Of a stretch of DNA of 64,000 bases, positions 8,320-14,885 are shown one piece after another. The notes under the pieces were generated by a model that worked only from the letters and a program-made list of their open reading frames with translations, did no database searches and was not told the DNA's origin. The stretch lies in the NCBI RefSeq assembly GCF_040371755.1, contig NZ_BAABWE010000001.1, positions 186,001 to 250,000 of the forward strand. The letters are read 5' to 3'. This DNA is from Bermanella sp040371755 (GTDB lineage: Bacteria; Pseudomonadota; Gammaproteobacteria; Pseudomonadales; Oceanobacteraceae). How positions within the stretch are numbered: the stretch's first letter is position 1; every line of letters begins with the position of its first letter. The translations under genes were made by a program, and so were the position numbers.

Positions 8320-9764
8320 GCCATCATCATTCTAGAGCATCTATCAGGCTGGTTACGAGAGAATCGATTTTTGACGAGGATATATGGAATTTTGAAAAAT
8401 TAGGGTATGCAGAAAATGAACGCCCTAGCGGTTACAACAATATGTCTTTTTATGATATTCAACAGCCATGGTTACGTGACAGGTTTAAAGAGACAATATG
8501 GAGAAAGCGTACATCTGTTCAGGCATATACTTTAATTTCATATCTCCGTATAGGGAGAAGCTTAAGTAGATTTTTAGATGCTGAGTACTCTAGACCTACT
8601 ATTAGCGTAATTACACAAAACACCCTTCGTCGCTATCTTGAAAGCATTAACGATAAAGCCCTGGCTACTCAAAGCAGTACTTACTCACAGCTTAATGAAA
8701 TAACCACTTGCTGGATTCAGTGGGGACTTATTTCTAAAGATAAATACCCGTTAGTAACAAAAGAAATGAGACCAAGAAAAAGAATTCAGTCTCAGCCTAA
8801 AGGCTTAAGCTTTAAAGTGCAAAATGAACTAGAGGGTCACGTGGACTCTGAAGATGACGAAGGTTCTAGGATGCTTCAGGTTATCATGGAGACTGGAATG
8901 CGTGGCAGTGAACTCTTGGCCCTTAAAAAAGATTCAATGAGCCAAGACAAGGATGGTGACTGGTACCTAACAAGAATAAATCGAAAATTTATAAAAGAGC
9001 ATACTATTCCTATAAGTCATAAGTTGGCTGGCACAGTGAAAACACAAATTGCCTATATAGATCAGTATTGCGAAAAAATGGAAATAAGTAATCCTCATAA
9101 TTATTTGTTCGGCCATCGAAGAAAAAAAGAGTTCAAAACCTATGCTCTTCGTACACTCAATATCCGCTTAAAAAAATTATCTGATAAGCTAAAGCTGACT
9201 AATGAGCTTGGTTTAAAACAAGAAGTCAGCAGCCATACCTTTCGACATACCGTTGGTACAAATTTAATAAATAATGGTGTTGATATGGTTACTGTCCAGA
9301 ATTATCTTGGACATGAATCACCAATGATGACTGCTATCTATGCCCACCTTCACAATAAAACAATGAGAACAGCAATAGATAAGGCACAAAATCAACTAAT
9401 TGATATAAAAGGTAAGCTATATAGTGGACTAGATGTGATTCGTGAAATTGAAGTTATAGAGCATGATGACACCCCTATAGAAGCCAAGTGGTTGAAGCAT
9501 CAACTGGCAACCCAAGCCCTTTCTAACGGAATTTGTGCCCTGCCCGTTAAGCAAACCTGTCCTCATGCAAATGCTTGTTTAACCTGTACTAGTTTTCGTA
9601 CGGATAAGACATACATGGATGTACATCAGCAACAACTTCAAAAAGCAAAGTTTCTTGTTAATGAGTCGAAAGCCAAGAATTTCTCACGTCAACACGACCT
9701 AAATAAGCAAGTACATGATAACTTAATTACAATAATAGACGGTCTGGAAGCGGTAAATGACTGA
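8316..9764 (+). CDS. tnpB: Tn554-family tyrosine recombinase TnpB
   Basis: A 482-residue tyrosine recombinase distinct from TnpA. Its catalytic set is Arg196 (ETGMRGSELLAL), His307-x-x-Arg310 (SHTFRHTVG), His333 (YLGHESPMM) and Tyr342 (AIYAHL). Beyond the catalytic domain, about 100 residues carry a Cys/His cluster (Cys407, Cys415, Cys421, Cys424 in CALPVKQTCPHANACLTC), probably a zinc-binding module as in other TnpB proteins of this family. It is shorter than Tn554 TnpB. The start overlaps the tnpA stop by 4 bases and the end overlaps tnpC by 8 bases, so the three are made as one translational unit. Confidence 0.87.
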   Translation: MSHHHSRASIRLVTRESIFDEDIWNFEKLGYAENERPSGYNNMSFYDIQQPWLRDRFKETIWRKRTSVQAYTLISYLRIGRSLSRFLDAEYSRPTISVITQNTLRRYLESINDKALATQSSTYSQLNEITTCWIQWGLISKDKYPLVTKEMRPRKRIQSQPKGLSFKVQNELEGHVDSEDDEGSRMLQVIMETGMRGSELLALKKDSMSQDKDGDWYLTRINRKFIKEHTIPISHKLAGTVKTQIAYIDQYCEKMEISNPHNYLFGHRRKKEFKTYALRTLNIRLKKLSDKLKLTNELGLKQEVSSHTFRHTVGTNLINNGVDMVTVQNYLGHESPMMTAIYAHLHNKTMRTAIDKAQNQLIDIKGKLYSGLDVIREIEVIEHDDTPIEAKWLKHQLATQALSNGICALPVKQTCPHANACLTCTSFRTDKTYMDVHQQQLQKAKFLVNESKAKNFSRQHDLNKQVHDNLITIIDGLEAVND

Positions 9765-10140
9765 TAATTCAAAGCATTTAATTGCTCATAAAAAAAACGA
9801 GTCAGAGAAGAAAATAGAGGCTGTACGAGATACCGTCTCTTATATGCTTTACGCCTCTGAGGAAATCAACTTAAACAAAGTAGCAAAAAAAGCCCGCGTA
9901 TCTAGGACTTTTATATACAGCAATAAAGAGTTAAGAGAGTTAATAGATAGCAGTAGAGAGCCATCTAAAGTAAAAGCAGAAAGAAAACGAATTTCATCTG
10001 GCCAGGCGCGTTCAGATGAAAGCAAATTAGCCATTATAAATAACTTAAAGCGAAGACTATCTGAGCTGACTAAAGAGCTAGATAGAGTTAAGTCTGATAA
10101 TGCCAAATTAAGAAGCTATATTTCGGAAATTGAGGACTGA
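9757..10140 (+). CDS. tnpC: Tn554-family accessory transposition protein TnpC
   Basis: A 127-residue, very basic and charged protein, the same size class as Tn554 TnpC. Residues ~55-75 (INLNKVAKKARVSRTFIYSN) look like a TetR-type helix-turn-helix, followed by a coiled coil (LKRRLSELTKELDRVKSDNAKLRSYI). In Tn554, TnpC is not a recombinase but influences efficiency and orientation of insertion. Its presence behind two tyrosine recombinases separates this element from RIT elements, whose third gene is another recombinase. Directly after the stop lies a 16-bp palindrome (10142-10157). Confidence 0.85.
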   Translation: MTDNSKHLIAHKKNESEKKIEAVRDTVSYMLYASEEINLNKVAKKARVSRTFIYSNKELRELIDSSREPSKVKAERKRISSGQARSDESKLAIINNLKRRLSELTKELDRVKSDNAKLRSYISEIED

Positions 10141-10141
10141 G

Positions 10142-10157
10142 AACTTTTTAAAAAGTT
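10142..10157. terminator. Palindrome after tnpC, weak terminator candidate
   Basis: AACTTTTTAAAAAGTT is a perfect 16-bp palindrome beginning two bases after the tnpC stop. It has almost no G/C and a minimal loop, so as an RNA hairpin it would be weak. It may equally be a protein site. Confidence 0.3.
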
Positions 10158-10267
10158 AGAAAACAGAAGGAATGTAAAATTCTACTGCACTTTCTGCCAT
10201 GAAGCAGAATAGAATACTTTGAAGCTATATCTTGCGTTACAACAATAAATGAATCCAAGTGGAAGCC

Positions 10268-10295
10268 GCATCATAGCTTTAACCCTCTATGATGC
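10268..10295. repeat. 9-bp inverted repeat between tnp module and metal cargo
   Basis: GCATCATAG (10268-10276) and CTATGATGC (10287-10295) are perfect inverted copies around a 10-base loop. It lies in the 241-base gap between tnpC and the 3' end of the merR-like gene, where both genes converge. No T-run follows, so a terminator role is possible but not shown. I see no gene in this gap. Confidence 0.45.
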
Positions 10296-10381
10296 ACGAA
10301 ATTACTTGAGCACTACTTAACTGGGGTCTCTCTAGGTTTATCACTCATGAGTATCATTTAAAGTCCGCTCACGCAGTCCCT

Positions 10382-10783
10382 CTAAGAATCAGTAATAGAC
10401 GATAATTCAGCCAAAATACCACACTGTTCGACAGACCTAGCACTTCCACATTTAAGGCGTAACTGCTTTAAGGTATCGTGAAGTTTTTGCAGGTCTGCAA
10501 TGCGTGACTTAATAGCGTATAAGTGCATATCGACCATTTCATTGACTGCTTCACAAGGTATGGATGGTGAAAATTGCAAAGAAATTAATTGTTTAATTTC
10601 ATCTAATGCCAAGTCCAGTCCACGGCAATTCTTAATAAAAATTAGTTTTTCTAGTGCATCTGAGTTGTAAACTCGAAAATTCCCTTCGGTACGATTAGGT
10701 GGTGAAATTAACCCCTCTTTTTCGTAGTGACGAATTGCTTGTACAGAACAGCCACTGCGTTTTGCTAATTCACCTATTTTCAT
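10382..10783 (-). CDS. MerR-family heavy-metal regulator, PbrR/CadR-like
   Basis: A 133-residue MerR regulator: N-terminal winged helix-turn-helix (MKIGELAKRSGCSVQAIRHY, then EKEGLISPPNRTEGNFRVY), a dimerisation helix, and a metal loop with Cys77, Cys112 and Cys121. The spacing of these cysteines is that of Cd/Pb sensors (PbrR691-like); mercury and copper MerR proteins use different patterns. It lacks the His-rich tail of CadR. It is divergent from the HMA-CDF gene. The intergenic region holds a MerR-type promoter with a 19-bp spacer, so the obvious target is that exporter. Whether it also controls czcCBA cannot be told from the sequence. Confidence 0.88.
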   Translation of the reverse strand: MKIGELAKRSGCSVQAIRHYEKEGLISPPNRTEGNFRVYNSDALEKLIFIKNCRGLDLALDEIKQLISLQFSPSIPCEAVNEMVDMHLYAIKSRIADLQKLHDTLKQLRLKCGSARSVEQCGILAELSSITDS

Positions 10784-10801
10784 ATATTACCTCACTAACC
10801 C

Positions 10802-10832
10802 TTGACTCTATACTTACTATAGAGATTAGAAT
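10802..10832 (+). promoter_or_regulatory. MerR-type promoter and operator for the HMA-CDF exporter
   Basis: TTGACT (-35, 10802-10807) and TAGAAT (-10, 10827-10832) are separated by 19 bp instead of 17. The spacer contains a perfect dyad, CTCTATA (10806-10812) and TATAGAG (10818-10824), around 5 bases. Overlong spacer plus central dyad is the signature of promoters that MerR-family activators untwist when metal binds. It lies between the divergent merR-like gene and the exporter start at 10870. Confidence 0.82.
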
Positions 10833-10869
10833 AAATAACTTACATCACCTTAATAATCAAGATTAATTT

Positions 10870-11775
10870 ATGACTGAAGATTCTAAAGCATGTGACTGCG
10901 AAGGCAGTCATGGAGCGTCATTTAAATGCAAATCGAAACCTATGGGTAATGATCAGGCTGAGATAAGCCACTTGAGTGTGTTTGACGTTCCGAAAATGGA
11001 CTGCCCGTCGGAAGAGAATCTGATACGTACGGCTTTTGCTAGTCTTGGTGAAGCACTCACCTTTGAATTTGACATACCCAACCGCAGAGTGCGTGTATAT
11101 CATCCAGGTATTGGGGAGGAAATAGAAAGAACTATGGTGTCTGTCGGGCTTGGGGCAAGTTTGATCTCGATTGAGTCGGTCGATCGAGAAGCTACTCACG
11201 CTGCCCGGGAAACTGCAATATCCGATGAGCTGCGCGAAGCACGAGTGCTTCGGTGGTTACTGGGTATTAATGCAGTCATGTTTGTACTCGAGCTTAGCGT
11301 GGGCATTATTGCTCAATCCACAGGACTTATTGCTGATTCACTGGATATGTTTGCTGATGCAGCTGTTTACGGCGTGTCCTTATATGTGGTTGGTAAAGCT
11401 GCCAAACTTAAGCTTAAAGCAGCCCATTTCTCTGGTTGGTTACAAGTCACGCTGGCACTTGGTGTGCTATTAGAGGTGGGTAGGCGTTTCTTATATGGAG
11501 GTGAACCCGCCTCAATTCTCATGATGAGCCTAGGTGCAGTGGCATTAATAGCGAATATTGCCTGCCTATTACTAATATTCAAGTCACGAGACCAAGGGGC
11601 TCATATGAAAGCGAGTTGGATATTCTCCGCGAATGACGTTTTGGCTAATGTGGGTGTCATTGCGGCCGGAGTATTGGTGGCTGTGACCAACTCTCAAATT
11701 CCTGACTTGGTAATTGGAACTATCATTGGATTAGTCGTCTTAAACGGCGCCCGACGTATCCTTTTGTTAAAATAA
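10870..11775 (+). CDS. Cation diffusion facilitator with N-terminal HMA-like metal-binding domain
   Basis: A 301-residue protein. The first 35 residues are Cys/His-rich (CDCEGSH, FKCKS). Residues ~38-100 form a ferredoxin-like HMA domain (FDVPKMDCPSEENLIR, with Met-x-Cys-x-x-Glu-Glu). The rest is a CDF-type membrane domain of about six helices with the conserved GLIADSLDMFADA segment in TM2 and SANDVLAN in TM5, whose Asp residues would bind the ion. There is no large cytoplasmic C-terminal domain; the protein ends right after the last helix. Proteins of this shape occur next to MerR regulators and czc genes and are taken to export divalent metal into the periplasm. The exact metal cannot be read from the sequence, though the PbrR/CadR-like regulator suggests Cd/Pb/Zn. 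Confidence 0.8.
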   Translation: MTEDSKACDCEGSHGASFKCKSKPMGNDQAEISHLSVFDVPKMDCPSEENLIRTAFASLGEALTFEFDIPNRRVRVYHPGIGEEIERTMVSVGLGASLISIESVDREATHAARETAISDELREARVLRWLLGINAVMFVLELSVGIIAQSTGLIADSLDMFADAAVYGVSLYVVGKAAKLKLKAAHFSGWLQVTLALGVLLEVGRRFLYGGEPASILMMSLGAVALIANIACLLLIFKSRDQGAHMKASWIFSANDVLANVGVIAAGVLVAVTNSQIPDLVIGTIIGLVVLNGARRILLLK

Positions 11776-11804
11776 AAAATTACCATATGACAGCCTATAA
11801 CGTG

Positions 11805-11810
11805 TATAAT
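11805..11810 (+). promoter_or_regulatory. -10 element directly before the czcI-like gene
   Basis: A perfect TATAAT ends 6 bases before the ATG at 11817. A poor -35 (TTACCA, 11780-11785) lies 19 bp upstream. A start point 6-7 bases after the -10 would fall on or next to the ATG, so the transcript may have little or no leader; no Shine-Dalgarno sequence is visible. Confidence 0.45.
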
Positions 11811-11816
11811 TGAAAT

Positions 11817-12182
11817 ATGCTTAAACGTATCCTGACATACTTGCTGATGATATTGATTGCATCTCAATCAAGCCTTGCTATGGCTGATGCTCATCAGTTT
11901 TATCAGTCAGGGTATGAGCATATTAATTTCGATCAGCATAACCAAGACTCAAATAATCTTACGATTGAAAAGCAAAATACCGAACTCCTAGACGAAAGCT
12001 TATTTTCTTCTCAAGAGTCGGATTGTCAACACTGCTGTCATTGTCACGGGCATTGCCCTCCCTGCCCTTCGTGCTCTACTGACCATGTCTTATTGCGCAA
12101 GCATTCCACAAAAATATCGGCGTATTCTGAACAAGCTTACCCCGGTTTTGTAAATACCTTACTGCGCCCACCAAGAATATAA
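11817..12182 (+). CDS. CzcI-like periplasmic Cys/His-rich protein
   Basis: A 121-residue protein with a signal peptide (LKRILTYLLMILIASQSSLAMA, cleavage probably after AMA) and a dense metal-binding stretch CQHCCHCHGHCPPCPSC near residues 74-90. The C-terminus ends RPPRI, as many small proteins encoded ahead of czcC do. It resembles CzcI, a small protein of the Cupriavidus czc operon with an assumed regulatory or metal-binding role, but the match is by position, size and composition, not clear homology. It precedes czcC by 59 bases. Role in periplasmic metal binding is inference. Confidence 0.6.
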   Translation: MLKRILTYLLMILIASQSSLAMADAHQFYQSGYEHINFDQHNQDSNNLTIEKQNTELLDESLFSSQESDCQHCCHCHGHCPPCPSCSTDHVLLRKHSTKISAYSEQAYPGFVNTLLRPPRI

Positions 12183-12241
12183 ACCCTAAGTACCGTTACC
12201 AGCCGCAATTGCGGGTTTACGAATTACATTAGGATTTATCC

Positions 12242-13504
12242 ATGCATCGCACCACTTTAAACAGGTATTGCACCTCCTGCGTATGGCTTGCGTTTTTACT
12301 TTTCAATTTAAGTATTGCTGCCAATGCAGACACCGCACTAACCTTAAAAGAAGCGCTAACCCGTACGTTAGCGAAAAACCCACAGCTTTATCAATATACC
12401 TTTATTCAAGAAGCAACAAGAGCACAACGACAAACCAGTGCCTTGCGACCGGCGCTAGAATTAGAACTGGCGGCTGAAAACTTTGCAGGATCAAATAACA
12501 ACAAGGGATTTGATTCTGCGGAAACCACTCTGGCTTTGTCTTCAGTTATTGAGCTAGGAGGAAAACGCGAAGCTCGCCTTTCTTTCGCTGACGCAAGAAT
12601 AATTCAAGCCGAATGGGAAAAGAAAGCCACTACACTGGATGTGCTCGGTGAACTGACGGCGAGTTATATTGAAAGTTTGGCAACCCAAGCCAACATTCAG
12701 CTAGCGGAAGAATCTTTGGCACTATCTCAATCATTACTAAAAACGGTTAATACGCGTTCCAACAAAGGGGCAACACCCGAAGCTGAAGTCATGCGCGCTC
12801 AAGCGGCAGTTGCCCGCGCTGAGATCCGCCTTGCTGCGTTAGTGGAGCGACTGGAGCGTCAGAAAGTGCGGCTTGCGCGTTTTTGGGGAGATACCACACC
12901 GACCTTTAGCGCCTTAGAGGGATCCCTATTTGAGAATGAGACAAGCGAAGGGTTTGATCAATTGTATGCACGAGTAAAGACATCACCAGCCATTCAGGTG
13001 CTTGCGAGTGAAGCGAGAATCAAAGACGCAGAAGTTGCGCTGGCACGCACTGGTGGTCGGAGTGATCTAACTTGGCGTGCGGGTATTCGGCGCTTTGAGG
13101 AAACTGGTGATTCAGCATTCACCGCAGGGCTCTCCATTCCGTTATTTTCCAAAAAACGAAACAGCGGCGAAGTTAAGACTGCCCTGGCAAACCGCAATGC
13201 TGTGGATTATGCCCGGCAGGATCTTCTTTTGCGTTTGCATGCCCAGCTTTTTGAAGCGTATTCACTCCGACGGCAGAGCATCGCGGCCGTGAATAAAACC
13301 GAAAATGAGATCATTCCAGCGCTCGAAAACGCGCTCAAACTCACACGAAAAGCCTACGAAAATGGCCGTTATCGATATCTTGATTTAATTGCTGCTCAAG
13401 AAGAATTGCTTGCTACTAAGCAAGCACGTATCGATGCAGCATCGACAGCTCTCATTAGTCAAGCGCTGATAGAAAAGCTGTCCAGTGAAGCCCTTAATCA
13501 ATAA
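12242..13504 (+). CDS. czcC: Outer-membrane efflux protein CzcC (TolC-like) of the CzcCBA pump
   Basis: A 420-residue outer-membrane factor. It has a signal peptide (VWLAFLLFNLSIAANA), then the opening LTLKEALTRTLAKNPQL typical of CzcC/TolC helical repeats, internal Ala/Glu/Arg-rich coiled-coil segments in two repeated halves, and the closing segment ALKLTRKAYENGRYRYLDLIAAQEELL. It forms the trimeric channel through the outer membrane that takes metal ions from CzcA via CzcB. Codon use appears visibly richer in G and C than that of the tnp genes. It is followed by the His-rich gene, czcB and czcA, in the same direction. Confidence 0.9.
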   Translation: MHRTTLNRYCTSCVWLAFLLFNLSIAANADTALTLKEALTRTLAKNPQLYQYTFIQEATRAQRQTSALRPALELELAAENFAGSNNNKGFDSAETTLALSSVIELGGKREARLSFADARIIQAEWEKKATTLDVLGELTASYIESLATQANIQLAEESLALSQSLLKTVNTRSNKGATPEAEVMRAQAAVARAEIRLAALVERLERQKVRLARFWGDTTPTFSALEGSLFENETSEGFDQLYARVKTSPAIQVLASEARIKDAEVALARTGGRSDLTWRAGIRRFEETGDSAFTAGLSIPLFSKKRNSGEVKTALANRNAVDYARQDLLLRLHAQLFEAYSLRRQSIAAVNKTENEIIPALENALKLTRKAYENGRYRYLDLIAAQEELLATKQARIDAASTALISQALIEKLSSEALNQ

Positions 13505-13552
13505 TTTAATTCAAATTAATCAGGTTTGATCACTATCAGGCCTTAGGAATTT

Positions 13553-13807
13553 ATGACCATGAAAAAATCAACTCTCACAGTTCTCACGATGCTAACTTTT
13601 GTTTTAAGCGTCCTTGGATTAAGTACCTGTGCTCAGGCAAACGAAGAGCATAAACACGACCATCAACATGAAGAAAGTGAAAACCATAAAAAACATCACG
13701 CTGAAGGCGATCACGAAGAGAAATCTAAAGATAAACACATTGAGGATCATGACCACAACGATCACGCCGATGACCATGTAAATAAAAAAACAAAGGAGAA
13801 TAAATAA
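13553..13807 (+). CDS. Small His-rich periplasmic metal-binding protein
   Basis: An 84-residue protein: signal peptide (KKSTLTVLTMLTFVLSVLGL, cleavage near CAQA-NEEH), then a mature part almost entirely of His, Asp, Glu and Lys (HKHDHQHEESENHKKHHAEG and similar). Such His/Asp-rich proteins bind Zn, Ni, Co or Cu loosely. The gene sits inside the czc operon, with its stop overlapping the czcB start (TAATG). The composition echoes the His-rich N-terminus of CzcB just downstream, so it may have arisen by duplication of that segment or act as a separate metal sponge or donor. I know no named family for it. Confidence 0.7.
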   Translation: MTMKKSTLTVLTMLTFVLSVLGLSTCAQANEEHKHDHQHEESENHKKHHAEGDHEEKSKDKHIEDHDHNDHADDHVNKKTKENK

Positions 13808-14874
13808 TGAAAGACTTAACCACTTTGTTTTCTTATTTAACACCTAAAAGCAGAATGCCCTTTTTAGGCGCACTGTTTGCACCGGTATTTCTGCTAAGCA
13901 TGCTGTCATTAAACTCCTGGTCGGAAGGTGACCACGAACATGAGCATGAAGCCAAAGAACAACATGCTCCACATCACGAAGACGGCGACCATGATAAACA
14001 TGAAGATCATGTTGATCACAATGAGGGCAAGCACGATCATGATGAGCATGGTCGCGAGAATGACGGCGAAGAAAATAGCAGCCGCATTAATAGCGATATG
14101 GCACAACAAGTGGGGATCGTAACCGCAAACGCTGGCTCTCAAGAGCTCCACCAAACCATCACTGTTTACGGTAACGTGGTCTCAGGTCCAGAACAATTGA
14201 GTCATGTGCGCGCACGTTTTGAAGGCCTCGTTAAGTCTGTTCAAGTTACTATTGGCGATACGGTAAAAACCGATGATGTATTGGCAGAAATTGAATCCAA
14301 TGAGAGCCTCAAGATCTACAAAATACGTTCGCCTATTTCTGGCCGTGTTGTTCAACGGCATGCCAACAGTGGTGAAGTGACTCAGGATCAAATTCTATTT
14401 TCTATCGCCAACTTTGACACTGTGTGGGCAGAGCTGCGTGTTTATCCTACTCACCAATCCTCGGTCGCAGAAGATCAATCCGTTCATGTTTTGACAACCA
14501 ACGGACGCGTTGAATCTAGGGTCAAACATGTCGTGCCATCGATGGACGCCCCTTATCAGTTGGCGCGGGTCAAACTGGACAACAGCAAGCAGACTTTATC
14601 TCCGGGCTTGATGGTGGAAGCCCAATTAGAGATTGGTCGCTTTCCCGTATCTCTTGCCGTTGCGAAAGATGCCGTCCAAAGCCTGGGCGGACGCCAGGGC
14701 GTATTTGTTAAGCGCGGCGACGAATACACCTTTACCCCTCTTGTGTTAGGTCGTGGAGACGATCACTTTTATGAAGTTATCGATGGCCTTGAGAGTAGCG
14801 CTGAGTATGTCAGTCAGAACAGCTATTTAATTAAAGCCGATATCGAAAAATCCGAAGCTGAACACGACCATTAA
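13807..14874 (+). CDS. czcB: CzcB periplasmic adaptor (membrane fusion protein) with His-rich N-terminus
   Basis: A 355-residue adaptor. After a membrane/signal segment (LGALFAPVFLLSMLSLNSWS), residues ~40-85 are a His/Asp/Glu-rich metal-binding stretch (HEHEHEAKEQHAPHHEDGDH). Then come the lipoyl/barrel-sandwich halves (TVYGNVVSGPEQLSHVRARF and SPISGRVVQRHANSGEVT) and the beta-barrel domain (TLSPGLMVEAQLEIGRF). Typical CzcB proteins have a similar His-rich region ahead of the adaptor core. It joins CzcA to CzcC and may pass periplasmic metal to CzcA. The long coiled-coil hairpin of drug-pump adaptors is short or absent, as in other CzcB proteins. The start overlaps the preceding His-rich gene, and czcA follows after 11 bases. 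Confidence 0.9.
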   Translation: MKDLTTLFSYLTPKSRMPFLGALFAPVFLLSMLSLNSWSEGDHEHEHEAKEQHAPHHEDGDHDKHEDHVDHNEGKHDHDEHGRENDGEENSSRINSDMAQQVGIVTANAGSQELHQTITVYGNVVSGPEQLSHVRARFEGLVKSVQVTIGDTVKTDDVLAEIESNESLKIYKIRSPISGRVVQRHANSGEVTQDQILFSIANFDTVWAELRVYPTHQSSVAEDQSVHVLTTNGRVESRVKHVVPSMDAPYQLARVKLDNSKQTLSPGLMVEAQLEIGRFPVSLAVAKDAVQSLGGRQGVFVKRGDEYTFTPLVLGRGDDHFYEVIDGLESSAEYVSQNSYLIKADIEKSEAEHDH

Positions 14875-14885
14875 AGGGGCGCACT

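Noticed and set aside
7201..10140. RIT element (recombinase in trio)
   Set aside because: The third gene is a 127-residue HTH/coiled-coil protein with no recombinase motif, so the Tn554 arrangement fits better.
12203..12214. CCGCAATTGCGG palindrome ahead of czcC as a regulator site
   Set aside because: A single 12-bp palindrome in a more G+C-rich region with no second copy or promoter spacing to support it.
13640..14080. Apparent short tandem repeats (CATGA/GATCA-rich) suggesting a repeat array or CRISPR
   Set aside because: They are codons of the His/Asp/Glu-rich proteins in two reading frames, with no regular repeat-spacer pattern.
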